Positions 35,136-45,654 of a stretch of 64,000 nucleotides of DNA are shown one piece after another. Both the position numbers and the translations under genes were made by a program. Origin of the DNA: an uncultured Coriobacteriaceae bacterium (GTDB taxonomy: Bacteria > Actinomycetota > Coriobacteriia > Coriobacteriales > QAMH01); NCBI GenBank assembly GCA_900544245.1, contig UQUH01000003.1, positions 3,546 through 67,545 on the forward strand. The letters run 5' to 3'. Below the pieces are notes generated by a model, which was not told the origin of the DNA, ran no database searches, and was given only the letters and a program-made list of their open reading frames with translations. Each line of letters starts with the position of its first letter. Position 1 is the stretch's first letter.

Positions 35136-37925
35136 ATGGGCATGACGACGGTCAACTCGCTCCATGCGTTGCTCGAGGCGAGCAATGACGCCCTGTCGCG
35201 CGCGCACGACGCGGGCATTCCCGCCGTGCTCGTCGTGCCCTCGCATTCCTGGGGTCAGCAGCGCAAACTGCAACTTTGCCGTCTTGTCCCCGTCGGCGTC
35301 GATGTCGTGACGCATCGGCAATTCGTGACCCAGCTCTGGGACGTGCATGGTGACGGCTCCATGGTGGTCGGGCCGGCGGAGCGCAGGGTGCTGCTACGTC
35401 CGCTCGTCACGCAGGTCGGTCTCTTCGATGCGTCCCCTTCTCCCGGTTTCGTCGCGCAGCTCGGCGCATTTGCCGAAGAGGCAGCTTATCCGGGACTTGC
35501 TCCCCTGCAGGGGCTTTCCGAATCCGAGTCAAGGGTCATGGAGCTCGTCTCGCTCTACGAGGCGAAGCTCGAGCATGAGGGGCTCGTCGAGCTCGCCCAG
35601 GCCGAGTACGCGCTCGCGCAAGACGGTGTTTGCCGGGGCATGCAGCTGGTCTTCGAGTCCTCCGATCTGCACAGCGCGCATACGCGCCGCTTTCTCGCCG
35701 GAATCGAACCGGGTGCGTCGGTTTCCGTCATCCGGCAGCGACTCGACGTCAATGCGGACGTCTTGCCGGAAGATGACGAGCTTCTTGCCCTGCGACGACA
35801 TCTCTTCACGGGCAAGGGCGGTGTCCGGGCACGGGGTCACGTGCATGTGGGCGAGGCCCACGGTCTGCATGTCGTGGCTAACGTGACCACCGGTCTCGCG
35901 CGTGCCATGCACGAGGAAGACGGTGTCAAATACGCGGACATGCTCGTCTGCTGCGCGAGCGCCGCCGATGCATATCCGCGTCTGCACGACGCGCTTGCAC
36001 GCGCGGGCATTCCCTTTGCCGCACAATTTGCCGTGCCCTGTGCGCGCACGGGCCTGGGTGCCGCGTTCTCCGCACTCGAGGCGGTCGTGCGGGCAGGCGA
36101 CGACGCGCCCTTCGAGCCCTTCGTCGACGTGCTGTGCAGTCCCTATGCCGGGGTGCCCGCCCAAGATGCGCGCGCCCTGCAAATGCGCTGGCGCGAACAG
36201 GCTGGTTCGGTGCCGTACAAGAGGATGCGCGACGTGCGCGAGGGATTCGCGCAGGGCAATGCGAGTGCTGCCATCACGCGCGAACGCCTCGAGCCTCTCG
36301 CGCAGCTCATCGACGCCTCGCGTACCGAGCGCGTCAGGCTTCTTTTCGAGCATGCGCGCTCGGCGCAGCTCGACGCCGACACGCTCGTCGATGATTGCGC
36401 GGCAGCCGAGGCGCTGCTTGACTATCTCGAGCTCTGCGAACACTTCATCTGCGAGCCCGATGCCGACGAGATGGCGAATCTCCCCGTTACGCTCGAACGC
36501 TCGCATGGCAACCAGGACGAGGCCCTCCGCATCGTCGAGCCGGGCTCGCTCGGGCCCGTTCGCGCGAACGCCATCATCCTGTGCGATTTGGATGCGACGC
36601 ACTATCCCATGGCCACGCAGAGCGGCCCGTTCGATACGCTCATGCGCAAGCTGGGCATCGAGCGTGCGGATACGCTTGCCCGCGACCAGCGCATCATGTT
36701 GCTCAATGTCATCGAGTCCTGTGAGAGCCGCTTTGCCTTCATGCGTGCGACACACGATGCGGGCGGCGATGAGGCATGTCCGAGCGCCCTGTTCGAGGAG
36801 CTCGTCGCCGCATATCGCAGTTCCGAAGAGGACGAGGCGGGGCTTTCCGTCCAGGCTGTTCCGCAAGCCCTCAAGCCATGGCTGCTTTCGCTGAACGAAG
36901 CCGACATCTTCTTCGCGAGCGAGGGGCCATATGATGACACCTCGATCACGCGTGGCTTGCTCACGCTGCCCATATCGAAGGAGAATTTGACATGCGACCT
37001 CAAGAACAAGCCCCTGGCGTTTTCGCCAACGGCCCTCGAGGATTATTATCGCTGCCCGTATCGTTGGTTCGCATGCCGACGCGTTGGCTACAATGGCATG
37101 GACGTCGCGTTTGATGCGGCGGCTCAGGGCAATCTCGTCCACGCGGTCATGGAGCGCTTCTACCGCAGCCTCAAGCAAGCTGGGCATGATCGCGTGACGG
37201 AGCAGAACGTGGACGAGGCGCTTGCCATCGCCAGCAGCGCCTTCGATCAGCAGCTCGAAGATGACCAGTCGCGTGAGCGCCGAGGTCTCTACCTGCGCAC
37301 CGAATACGACTCGTGCGCATGCGAGGAGCTGCGTCGTCAGGTCTTCGATCTCGTGCGTCGAGACGCCACGTTTCTGCCGGGTTTTATTCCCCGCTACTTC
37401 GAGCTCGAGCTCGGTCGCTCCTCAGAGCAGCCTCTCGAATACGCGGGCGTTCCCGTGCGTGGCAAGGTCGATCGCATCGATGTCGACGGGGAGGGCAAAG
37501 CCGTCATCATCGACTACAAGCTTAGCGGCCTTTCTGCCGGCTATGGCTTCGGTCGCGACGACGAGCTGCCGCAGCGTATCCAGACCGACATATACGCCAC
37601 CTTGGTCGAGCGGTACTTCGCGGCACTCGGTACGCCCCTTCACGTCGTCGGCTCCGTCTATCGTTCGTATACAAAGAACGCGCTGCGCGGCGTCTATGCG
37701 CACGACATACCGTGGGGCGGCACCGAGCAGCTGCGCGAGGACTTCGATGCGCTGCCCCGCGCCGGTAGCGACGAGGAGTACGATGCGTATCTGGCGCGCG
37801 TCGAGGACGTGGTCGCATCATGTGTCGAACGCCTCCGCGCGGGCGACATCGCGCCGGCCCCGCTTTCGAGCGACGTGTGCGAATACTGCAAGGCGGTTTC
37901 GTTTTGTCCCAGGGGAGGTGCCTGA
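35136..37925 (+). CDS. addB: AddB-like nuclease subunit with Fe-S cysteines
   Basis: This 929-residue partner of AddA has a C-terminal PD-(D/E)xK nuclease (GKVDRIDVDG and IIDYK, D793-K795) and the Fe-S cysteines C640, C915, C918 and C924 that brace the nuclease in AddB. AddAB resects double-strand breaks for RecA. No GxxGxGKT P-loop is visible near the N-terminus, where AddB of Bacillus carries one. GGGAG precedes the ATG. The stop overlaps the start of addA (TGATG). Confidence 0.75.
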   Translation: MGMTTVNSLHALLEASNDALSRAHDAGIPAVLVVPSHSWGQQRKLQLCRLVPVGVDVVTHRQFVTQLWDVHGDGSMVVGPAERRVLLRPLVTQVGLFDASPSPGFVAQLGAFAEEAAYPGLAPLQGLSESESRVMELVSLYEAKLEHEGLVELAQAEYALAQDGVCRGMQLVFESSDLHSAHTRRFLAGIEPGASVSVIRQRLDVNADVLPEDDELLALRRHLFTGKGGVRARGHVHVGEAHGLHVVANVTTGLARAMHEEDGVKYADMLVCCASAADAYPRLHDALARAGIPFAAQFAVPCARTGLGAAFSALEAVVRAGDDAPFEPFVDVLCSPYAGVPAQDARALQMRWREQAGSVPYKRMRDVREGFAQGNASAAITRERLEPLAQLIDASRTERVRLLFEHARSAQLDADTLVDDCAAAEALLDYLELCEHFICEPDADEMANLPVTLERSHGNQDEALRIVEPGSLGPVRANAIILCDLDATHYPMATQSGPFDTLMRKLGIERADTLARDQRIMLLNVIESCESRFAFMRATHDAGGDEACPSALFEELVAAYRSSEEDEAGLSVQAVPQALKPWLLSLNEADIFFASEGPYDDTSITRGLLTLPISKENLTCDLKNKPLAFSPTALEDYYRCPYRWFACRRVGYNGMDVAFDAAAQGNLVHAVMERFYRSLKQAGHDRVTEQNVDEALAIASSAFDQQLEDDQSRERRGLYLRTEYDSCACEELRRQVFDLVRRDATFLPGFIPRYFELELGRSSEQPLEYAGVPVRGKVDRIDVDGEGKAVIIDYKLSGLSAGYGFGRDDELPQRIQTDIYATLVERYFAALGTPLHVVGSVYRSYTKNALRGVYAHDIPWGGTEQLREDFDALPRAGSDEEYDAYLARVEDVVASCVERLRAGDIAPAPLSSDVCEYCKAVSFCPRGGA

Positions 37926-40900
37926 TGCCTCTTACCCCTAGCCAACGAGCTGCGGTCGAAAGTGTCCACGAGCCCCTGTTCATCCAGGCCGGGGCGGGCA
38001 CGGGCAAGACCTTTACGCTCACCAAGCGCATTGCGTATGGCCTCTCGCAAGAGTCGGGACCGCTCATCGGCGATGTCGACCGGCTGCTCACCATCACGTT
38101 TACCAACAAGGCGGCGGGAGAGCTCGTCGGCCGCGTGCGCGCCGAGCTACGCGCGCAGGGGCTCGACGAGGAGTCCCTCAAGATCGATGCCGCCTGGATC
38201 TCGACCATTCACTCGATGTGTCGCCGCATGTTGCTTTCGCATGCCTTCGACGTCGGCATCGATCCAGGTGCAAATTTGCTTACCGAGGACGAAACGCAGG
38301 CACTTTCCGCCCTCGCGCTCGATGCGTTGCTGCGGGATAACGCGAACGATGCGCGCCTCGTCATGCTTTTCGACAATCTCGGTGTCGAGAGCGCGACGAA
38401 TCTCATCAGCAGCTTATCCGAGTTGCTCATGCTCGCACCGGGCGGCGGGGATGACTTCGATTTGGGGCCAGCTCCTGCGCCGGCCCGCACTATCGCCAGT
38501 CGGGTGCAGGGGCTTCTCGCCACGTATCAGGGAGCGCTTGCCGAGCTCGACGAGCTCGGGCTTCCCGAGGGAAAGATAACGTACGCCCAGAATCGCGATA
38601 AGGTTGCTGCGGTAAGCAAATTTGCTGCGGTGGCGGTAGCCCTCGAGACGCTGCTTGCCAGCCAAGGAGGCGCTTTCTCCTGGAGCATGCTCGCCAACGC
38701 CATCGAGGAGTGCAGGCCGCCGGGCGGAGGTAATCTCTCCGCGCCCTACAAGGGAATCTTCGGTGAATGCAAGGACGCTCTGCTCGAACTCGCGGCCGAG
38801 GCGCAGTCCGCGAGCGCGTACGAGCTTCTGCGAGTGGCGCTCGACTTCGCGGCAGAGCACCTTGATCGTCATCGTGCGCTCAAGCGGGCGCAAGGCGCAT
38901 TCGACACGAATGACCTGCTCATTGCCGCGTACAAGCTGCTCGACGAAGACGACGAGCTGGCACAGTCATATCGCGACAGCTTCGATTCCGTCATGGTCGA
39001 TGAGTTTCAGGATACTGATAACCTGCAAGTTGGCATCGTGGGCAAGATATGCGACGAGGGGCTCACGACGCTGGCCACGGTGGGCGATGCACAGCAATCG
39101 ATATACGGTTTTCGCGGGGCAGACCTCGAGGTATACCAACGCATGCGCGCCATGATGCGCGAGCGTGGTTCCAACGAGGTCGAGCTCACCATTAACTATC
39201 GCTCGCAACCCGACATCCTGCGTTTTGTCGAGGGGGTATTCTCCAAGCCGGAGTTCTTCGGCGGCGAGTTCCTCAAGGTGAGTTCGGGTCGCGAGGAGGA
39301 TTCCGGCCCATCTTGGCTCGCACCGGACGAGCCACGCGTGAAGATATTGCTTTCGGCTGGCCACAAGGCCGAAAGGGGGCAGGGGAGGACTTCGGTCGAC
39401 GCGCTGCGGCAAGCCGACGCCGTGGCGCTTGCCGACGAATTCGAGCGGTTACATGCACGGGGCGCCTCGTATGGTGACATGGCGATTCTGCTCCAGTCGA
39501 CGAAGGGCGCCAAGGCAGGTCCCTACCTGCGCGAGCTGCGCAGGCGCGGCATACCGGTCATCGTCTCGGGTGGATCCGACTTCTTCCTGCAGCCCGAGGT
39601 CTCGACGGTATCCATGTTGCTGCGCGTTCTGGCAGACCGCGACGATGACGAGGCGCTTTTCGCCTTGCTCGGCTCGGGCTTCTTCGACGCAAGTGATGAT
39701 GCGTTACTTGCCTTGTCGGTCATCAATCGCCAGTGCCTCAAGCTCCTCCCCGGCGAGTCGCGTGCCAAGCCCTCGCTCTACGACGCGCTGTGTCTATATG
39801 TCGAGAAGGCGCAGGGTAATCTCGACAAATCGCTTACGCGCGCGTTCGATACGCTCGAGCACGCGCTTTCCGCTTCGCCAGGTACCCCCCTCGCCCAGAT
39901 CGTACGGGAGGCTATCGCGCTTTCCGGTTGGCAGGCCACGCTGGCCGCGCGTGGTATCGAGGGAGGAGCGATTTTCGCGAACATCGAGCGCATGTGCGAT
40001 CTTATCGACGACTACGAGGCGCTCAATGGCCACGCACCCTTTGCGACGAGCAGTTACTTTCGCGGTCTCGTCGATATGGCACACGAGGGCATGGCTGCGC
40101 GCGCCAAACTCGGAACACTCGTGAGCTCGGGTAGTAATGCCGTTCGCATCATGACGATTCACAGCTCCAAGGGCCTGGAGTTTCCCATTGTCGCCGTTGC
40201 GGAGTTCGAGAAGAGCGCGCGCAATACCGGCACCCAGCTCATCTCGCTTTCCGAGGAGGGCAAGCGCTACCTTGCGCTCGGCGTTACGGGGTCGAATGCC
40301 GCAGCGCGCTACCTTGCCGACGAGGACCAAGATCCCGGCTCCTTTGCCCTCGCCAGCGAGGTCGCCGAGCATCGGGCCCATGCCCATCAGCTCAAGAAGC
40401 TGCGTGATGCGCAGGAGCAGCAGCGCTTGCTCTACGTTGCGCTCACCCGCGCGCGCGACAAGCTCATTCTCGTGACGCACGATGGAGCATTCGCGTCCAA
40501 GGGCGATTTGTCCGCGGGGCTCACGGGCAGTTGTCTGCATGCGGTGTTCGGCAAGGATATCCCCGCAGGGCATGCGCAGGTCACGACAGATGCCGGGGCG
40601 CTCGTGGAGCTTGTCGTCACCGAAGTTCCCCATGGGGCACAAGACGACCAGGCAAACGACGAAGAGAGTTCGCTCGTCGTCACGCATCGCTACCCTGCCT
40701 TCGAGCCGTCGCCACGCATTTCGGCGCAGCCGCTTGCCTCGCGGCGGATCTACTCGTACTCCTCGATCGCGCATCGTGACGCACAGCGCCACGAGCTCGC
40801 CGCTCCCGCAATCGCCTTGCGCGATCGTTCCCGGGACGTCGAGACGGTCAGCCCCGTCGGATCGTCATTTCACCTCGTCGCGCAATGGCTCGCGTCGGCT

Positions 40901-41365
40901 CCGCGCGCCGATGGGCGCGGTATCGAGCGCCGTATGCTCGCCGCCGCGCATCGCTACGGGCTCGACGAGGAGCAACGTGCACGGCTTGCCAAGGCGGTTG
41001 CCGCCTGGGTCTCGTCAGAGCGCTATGCCATGGTACAAGGGTACGCACGCCGTCATGCCGAGTACGCGTTCTGCGTCGATGTCGAAGGCGTCCCGCTCGA
41101 GGGCTACATCGACCTCGCTTGCTTTGACGATGCGGGGGGCGCACTCGTCATCGACTACAAAACGGGCACGGGCGGGCAGGACGATGACTTGCATGCACGT
41201 TACGAACTGCAGGCGCAGTGCTATGCGTACGCGTTGCTCTCGGCAGGTTCCTGCGAGCATGTCGACATGGCGTTTGTGCGCCCCGAGGCGGACATGCAGG
41301 AAGTACGGTTCGCTTTCGACGCGAGTGATATTCCGGCGCTCGCGCAGCGCATCCTCGCATCATAG
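37925..41365 (+). CDS. addA: ATP-dependent helicase/nuclease subunit AddA
   Basis: The 1146-residue protein is a UvrD-type SF1 helicase with a C-terminal nuclease. It shows Walker A QAGAGTGKTFTL near residue 19, TFTNKAAGELVGR, VDEFQDTD, VGDAQQSIYGFRGAD, LTRARDK and a nuclease core VIDYKTG. The start overlaps the addB stop by one base, so the pair is coupled. Its 3' end overlaps dinB, on the other strand, by 6 bases. Confidence 0.88.
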   Translation: MPLTPSQRAAVESVHEPLFIQAGAGTGKTFTLTKRIAYGLSQESGPLIGDVDRLLTITFTNKAAGELVGRVRAELRAQGLDEESLKIDAAWISTIHSMCRRMLLSHAFDVGIDPGANLLTEDETQALSALALDALLRDNANDARLVMLFDNLGVESATNLISSLSELLMLAPGGGDDFDLGPAPAPARTIASRVQGLLATYQGALAELDELGLPEGKITYAQNRDKVAAVSKFAAVAVALETLLASQGGAFSWSMLANAIEECRPPGGGNLSAPYKGIFGECKDALLELAAEAQSASAYELLRVALDFAAEHLDRHRALKRAQGAFDTNDLLIAAYKLLDEDDELAQSYRDSFDSVMVDEFQDTDNLQVGIVGKICDEGLTTLATVGDAQQSIYGFRGADLEVYQRMRAMMRERGSNEVELTINYRSQPDILRFVEGVFSKPEFFGGEFLKVSSGREEDSGPSWLAPDEPRVKILLSAGHKAERGQGRTSVDALRQADAVALADEFERLHARGASYGDMAILLQSTKGAKAGPYLRELRRRGIPVIVSGGSDFFLQPEVSTVSMLLRVLADRDDDEALFALLGSGFFDASDDALLALSVINRQCLKLLPGESRAKPSLYDALCLYVEKAQGNLDKSLTRAFDTLEHALSASPGTPLAQIVREAIALSGWQATLAARGIEGGAIFANIERMCDLIDDYEALNGHAPFATSSYFRGLVDMAHEGMAARAKLGTLVSSGSNAVRIMTIHSSKGLEFPIVAVAEFEKSARNTGTQLISLSEEGKRYLALGVTGSNAAARYLADEDQDPGSFALASEVAEHRAHAHQLKKLRDAQEQQRLLYVALTRARDKLILVTHDGAFASKGDLSAGLTGSCLHAVFGKDIPAGHAQVTTDAGALVELVVTEVPHGAQDDQANDEESSLVVTHRYPAFEPSPRISAQPLASRRIYSYSSIAHRDAQRHELAAPAIALRDRSRDVETVSPVGSSFHLVAQWLASAPRADGRGIERRMLAAAHRYGLDEEQRARLAKAVAAWVSSERYAMVQGYARRHAEYAFCVDVEGVPLEGYIDLACFDDAGGALVIDYKTGTGGQDDDLHARYELQAQCYAYALLSAGSCEHVDMAFVRPEADMQEVRFAFDASDIPALAQRILAS

Positions 41366-42604
41366 ATGCCCGTCATTCATGCCGCGGGTACCGGTATCCT
41401 TTGCCTTGAGCTTGAGCTCGCGTCCAAACTTGAGTGCGCCGTCGCCAAATCTGTCGCATACCTTGTCCGCCGCGGCGATGACATCGTTGCCTTCCCGCTC
41501 GGTACCGGCACTGGCGAACAGGTCGAGCTGCTCGTCTTGTGCGTCGAAACCCGATATGCCGACGCCGACGAGGCGCACGGCATCTCCCTCTTGCCATATC
41601 TCGCTGACGAGCCTCTTGGCGACGGGGATGAAAATCCCCTCGTCATCGACATTGCCGGGTAGCGCCTGCTGCGCACTTCGAATGGAAAGGTCGTCATAAC
41701 GCAGCTTGAGCGTGACGGTATGCCCCGCGAGCTGCTTGCGACGCAGGCGCCGTCCGACCAGGGACCCGACGTAGTCGATGGCATCCTCTATCTCGGCACG
41801 CGTGATGAGGTCATCTGCAAAGGTGCGCTCGTGGCTTACCGACTTGCGAATGCGCTCGGTTTCGATGAGACGCTCGTCTATTCCCAGTGCACGGTCGTGC
41901 ATCGCCCGGGAGTTCACGCCAAAGATGCTCCGCAAGTCCTCGACCTTCGCATTTGCGAGGTCGCCAAGCGTCCGTATGCCCATGCTCTCGAGGCGCTTTG
42001 CGCTCTGCTTGCCGATGCCGGGCATGACGCGGACCTTCATGGGTGCGAGAAAGGCTGCCTCGCTGCCTGGATACACCACCGTCAGCCCCTTTGGCTTGTC
42101 GAGATCGGAGGCGATTTTCGCGACCGTCTTGCAGCTCGCGATGCCGATGGAGCAGGTGATGCCCAGTTCGGCGACATGCTCTTGGATGCGCGTGGCGATG
42201 GCCACGGGGTCGTCGCCCGTGAAGCGTCCGGGCGTCACGTCGAGAAACGCCTCGTCAATCGAGACCTGCTCGAGTAGGGGAGACTCGGCGTAGAGTATGT
42301 CCATGACGGCCCGCGAAAGCTCGTGATAGCGCTCGAAGCGCGGTGTTGCCCAGATCGCGTCCGGGCACAGGCGCTCGGCCGTGGCTGATGCCATGGCGCT
42401 TCGCACGCCGTAGGACCGGGCCTCGTACGAGCAGGTCGAGACGACGCCGCGACGATCCGCCCGACCTCCGACGATGACGGGTTTGCCACGCCACGCGGGA
42501 TGGTCGAGCTGCTCGACGGAGGCGAAGAAGGCGTCCAGGTCGACGAGCAGGATTGCCTTGCCCGTCCACGTTCGATGCAATATGTCGACTTGTCCTGAAG
42601 TCAT
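41360..42604 (-). CDS. dinB: DNA polymerase IV
   Basis: This Y-family polymerase performs error-prone bypass. The 414 residues include catalytic LLVDLDAFFASVEQ and SIDEAFLD, the HhH region RVMPGIGKQSAKRL, and a beta-clamp binding motif EQLDLF near residue 371. It converges with addA. No LexA box is seen in the upstream gap, although one could be missed by eye. Confidence 0.93.
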   Translation of the reverse strand: MTSGQVDILHRTWTGKAILLVDLDAFFASVEQLDHPAWRGKPVIVGGRADRRGVVSTCSYEARSYGVRSAMASATAERLCPDAIWATPRFERYHELSRAVMDILYAESPLLEQVSIDEAFLDVTPGRFTGDDPVAIATRIQEHVAELGITCSIGIASCKTVAKIASDLDKPKGLTVVYPGSEAAFLAPMKVRVMPGIGKQSAKRLESMGIRTLGDLANAKVEDLRSIFGVNSRAMHDRALGIDERLIETERIRKSVSHERTFADDLITRAEIEDAIDYVGSLVGRRLRRKQLAGHTVTLKLRYDDLSIRSAQQALPGNVDDEGIFIPVAKRLVSEIWQEGDAVRLVGVGISGFDAQDEQLDLFASAGTEREGNDVIAAADKVCDRFGDGALKFGRELKLKAKDTGTRGMNDGHL

Positions 42605-42703
42605 GCCACCATTGTACCGGGTGACTACGACAGTGTCCGAGCGGGCTGGGGGAGGTGGTTCGCCCGGCCTTCATCCCGTCCCGATTCCGTGCCCTTCATC
42701 GGG

Positions 42704-42709
42704 TACAAT
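42704..42709 (+). promoter_or_regulatory. Possible -10 box before the PhoU-like gene
   Basis: TACAAT lies within GGGTACAATG (42701-42710). The same 10 bases recur at 43468-43477 before tRNA-Leu. No good -35 box is seen. Confidence 0.3.
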
Positions 42710-42739
42710 GTATTCTCGTAAACCGAGAAAGGTGGAACG

Positions 42740-43408
42740 ATGGCGCACAAGCACAGGTTTGACTACTTCGATGCGTTCGTGCAGATCAGCAACTATGCGG
42801 TCGAGTATGCCGATGAGCTTGCCGATTACCTGATGGGACATTACGACGAGGAGAAGCGCCTGGGCTTCATCAGCCCGGATGAGGTCCTCGAGCGTTACAA
42901 GGTCCTGCACGACATCGAGGAGAGGTCCGACAGCGTCGTCCAGGAAATCACCGAAAACCTCATCGTCGAATTCATCGCGCCCATCGAGCGCGAGGATATC
43001 CTCGAGCTCGCCGACGAGCTCGATACGGTCGTCGACGAGCTCGATGACGTGCTACAGCGCATCTACATGCATAACGTCACCGTCATCACGCCGGGAATCA
43101 TCGAGATGGTTCAGGTCGTGCAGAAGGCGACGCATGCCGTCCAGGCCGCATGCGACAAGTTCACCCATTTCAAGAAGTCCAAATCCATCAAGGACTACAT
43201 CAAGGCGATCCACGAGTACGAGGATGAAGGTGACCGCGTCTACATCGAGTCCGTGCACCGCGTCTACAAGGATGCCGAGGAGGGCAAGTTCGACCACCCG
43301 CTCTTCGCCGTCGGGCTTTACGGCGTGCTCTCGGCGCTCGAGAAGTGCTGCGATGCGTGCGAGTGCGCGGGTGACATCATGGTCACCGTGCGTCTCAAGA
43401 ACTCCTAA
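42740..43408 (+). CDS. DUF47/PhoU-like phosphate regulator
   Basis: The 222-residue helical protein matches the DUF47 (PhoU-like) family: RFDYFDAFVQISNYAVEYAD, IEERSDSVVQEITENL and HEYEDEGDRVYIES. Members carry acidic metal-binding clusters and are normally next to a PiT phosphate permease. No permease is adjacent here, so its partner must be elsewhere or absent. ATG follows AAAGGTGG. Confidence 0.8.
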   Translation: MAHKHRFDYFDAFVQISNYAVEYADELADYLMGHYDEEKRLGFISPDEVLERYKVLHDIEERSDSVVQEITENLIVEFIAPIEREDILELADELDTVVDELDDVLQRIYMHNVTVITPGIIEMVQVVQKATHAVQAACDKFTHFKKSKSIKDYIKAIHEYEDEGDRVYIESVHRVYKDAEEGKFDHPLFAVGLYGVLSALEKCCDACECAGDIMVTVRLKNS

Positions 43409-43470
43409 ACAACGAGCATATCAATTGATGACAAATGCGCTACGGAACGGCGCAGGTAGTCGAACTGGGG

Positions 43471-43476
43471 TACAAT
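43471..43476 (+). promoter_or_regulatory. Possible -10 box before tRNA-Leu
   Basis: TACAAT lies 35 bases before the tRNA, within the repeated GGGTACAATG. A -35 box is not evident. Confidence 0.3.
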
Positions 43477-43510
43477 GCTCCATTGTCGTGCGTCTAGGCG
43501 CATGACGTGC

Positions 43511-43595
43511 GCGGGCGTGGCGGAACTGGCAGACGCGCTGGATTTAGGTTCCAGTGGGGAGACCCGTGAAGGTTCGAGTCCTTTCGCCCGCACCA
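43511..43595 (+). tRNA. tRNA-Leu (anticodon UAG)
   Basis: The acceptor arms GCGGGCG (43511-43517) and CGCCCGC (43585-43591) pair fully, followed by encoded ACCA. The anticodon stem CTGGA/TCCAG encloses the loop TTTAGGT, so the anticodon is TAG (UAG). A long variable arm and GGTTCGAGTCC T-arm fit class II leucine tRNA. Length is 85 bases. Confidence 0.95.
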
Positions 43596-43658
43596 TAGAC
43601 CGAAGCGCCAAGGCGCAATCGTGAGCGCCTTTTGCAGGCGAGGGATTTTGGAGGAACG

Positions 43659-44954
43659 TTGGAAGTCACCACGAGCACCCGGGAAGACGGCAAGACCCAA
43701 GTCACTGTCACCATGACCGCAGACGAGGTCAAGAAGCACATCGACAAGGCATTCAAGGAGTTCTCGAAGACGCGTATCCCGGGCTTTCGCGCGGGCAAGG
43801 CGCCGCGTAAGGTCATCGAGCAGAACTTTGGCGGTCATGATGCCGTCTACGCGCAGATCACCTCTGATCTGATCAACGACGTGGCCCCGCTGGCCATTGA
43901 CGGGCAGGACATCATCTTCATTGGCGAGCCCGCCTCCGACGACAATCCCTTCGTGGCCGATGGCGAGGACTACACCTTCTCGCTGTATGGTGACGTCAAG
44001 CCGAACGTCGAGCTCGATTCCTACGAGCCGGTCGAAATCAAGATGCCCTCCGAAGAGGCGACGCAGGAGGACGTGGACATCCAGCTCCACGCGCTGCAGG
44101 ATTACTACAACGATTTCGAGACGGTCGATCGCGCCGCCAAGCAGGGTGATTTCGTGATGGTCAGGCTCGCGTCCACCGCGGACGGTGCCCCCGTCGACAG
44201 CCTCACGAACGAGAGCCGCCTGGTCGAGATCGGCGGCCCCATGATGCCGCAGGAGCTCACCGAGCAATTCGTCGGCATGAAGGCGGGTGACGAGAAGGAG
44301 TTCGACTTCACGACGGAGTTCGACACCGACCTTGCCGGAAAGACCATCCACACGACGGCCACCGTCAAGGAAGTCCGCGAGAAGGAAACGCCCGCGCTCG
44401 ACGACGAGTTCGCGAAGAAGGTCGGTTTCGATAGCTATGACGAGCTCGTCGAGCAACTCAAGACCGAAATCACGAACACCAAGGCCGAGCAGCTACCGCG
44501 CCTCAAGGAAAGCCGCTGCGTGACCGAGCTCTCCCATCGCATCAAGGACGAGATTCCCGAGGCATATCTCGACTTCACGCGCGAGAACATCCTGCGCGAC
44601 TTCTTCAACAGCCTTCAGGAACAGGGCACGACGTTTGACCAGTTCCTGTCGAGTCGTGGTATCACAAGCGAGCAGTTCAGGGAGGATCTCGAGCAGCAGT
44701 CCCGCGAGGAGGCCGAGGAATGCCTCGCCCTCGACGCCCTGTTCAAGCACCTTGGCATGGAAATCACCGAAGAGGACATCGAAAAGGAATTCAGCGTAAC
44801 CAGCAATCCGGAGGCCACGCGCAAGGCGTGGGAGGACGCTGGCCGCATGTCTATCATCCGCGAGGCGATCAAGCGCCAGCGTGCCACCAAATGGCTGGTG
44901 GATAACGCCGTCGTCACCATTGACGATGACGTGGATGAGAAGGCAGAGGACTAG
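43659..44954 (+). CDS. tig: Trigger factor
   Basis: Trigger factor is the ribosome-bound chaperone and prolyl isomerase. The 431 residues have the ribosome-docking signature FRAGKAPRKVIEQ, a central FKBP-type domain (GDFVMVRLAS, MPQELTEQFVGMKAGDE) and a C-terminal chaperone domain. TTG at 43659 directly after GGAGG gives MEVTTSTRE, the family N-terminus; an in-frame TTG 27 bases earlier lacks a site. It precedes clpP-clpX, a common order. Confidence 0.94.
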   Translation: MEVTTSTREDGKTQVTVTMTADEVKKHIDKAFKEFSKTRIPGFRAGKAPRKVIEQNFGGHDAVYAQITSDLINDVAPLAIDGQDIIFIGEPASDDNPFVADGEDYTFSLYGDVKPNVELDSYEPVEIKMPSEEATQEDVDIQLHALQDYYNDFETVDRAAKQGDFVMVRLASTADGAPVDSLTNESRLVEIGGPMMPQELTEQFVGMKAGDEKEFDFTTEFDTDLAGKTIHTTATVKEVREKETPALDDEFAKKVGFDSYDELVEQLKTEITNTKAEQLPRLKESRCVTELSHRIKDEIPEAYLDFTRENILRDFFNSLQEQGTTFDQFLSSRGITSEQFREDLEQQSREEAEECLALDALFKHLGMEITEEDIEKEFSVTSNPEATRKAWEDAGRMSIIREAIKRQRATKWLVDNAVVTIDDDVDEKAED

Positions 44955-45008
44955 ACGAAGGTCGCAATGCCGTCATCGGGCATTCGCACGGAGTAGTTAG
45001 GAAGAACC

Positions 45009-45650
45009 ATGAACATCATCCAACCGGCATCCAACACGCTCATCCCCTACGTCGTGGAGCAGTCGCCGCGCGGCGAGCGCAGCTACGACATCTATTCGCG
45101 TCTGCTCAACGACCGTGTCATCTTCCTTGGCGAAGAGGTCACGGACGCTTCGGCAAATACCGTCATCGCGCAGCTCCTGCATCTCGAGAGCGCCGATCCC
45201 GATAAGGACATCTCGCTCTACATTAACTCGCCGGGTGGTTCGGTGAGCGCCGGACTGGCCATCTATGACACGATGCAGTACATCAAGCCGGACGTGAGCA
45301 CCATCTGCATCGGCATGGCGGCTTCCATGGGCGCCGTCCTGCTGGCCGCGGGCGCTCCCGGCAAGCGCTTCGCACTGCCCAATTCCACCATCATGATTCA
45401 CCAACCGTCAGGTGGTGCCCAGGGCAAGGAAACCGACATCCAGATCATGGCCGAGTTCATGCGCAAGACGCGTGAGCAGCTCAACGAGATCCTTTCCGCG
45501 CATACGGGCCAGCCCATCGAGACCATCCGCGAGGACACGGAGAAGGACAATTTCATGTCGGCCGAGGAGGCCAAGGCATACGGACTGGTCGACGACGTCG
45601 TCAAGTCCCGCGCTGCAGCCAAGTTGGATGAAGAGCTGAAGAAGGATTAG
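45009..45650 (+). CDS. clpP: ATP-dependent Clp protease proteolytic subunit
   Basis: ClpP forms the tetradecameric peptidase barrel. The 213 residues contain the catalytic triad S106 ([10 protein letters not shown]), H131 (IMIHQPSGG) and D180. ATG follows TAGGAAG. It is followed 4 bases later by clpX, its unfoldase partner. Confidence 0.96.
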   Translation: MNIIQPASNTLIPYVVEQSPRGERSYDIYSRLLNDRVIFLGEEVTDASANTVIAQLLHLESADPDKDISLYINSPGGSVSAGLAIYDTMQYIKPDVSTICIGMAASMGAVLLAAGAPGKRFALPNSTIMIHQPSGGAQGKETDIQIMAEFMRKTREQLNEILSAHTGQPIETIREDTEKDNFMSAEEAKAYGLVDDVVKSRAAAKLDEELKKD

Positions 45651-45654
45651 GCAC

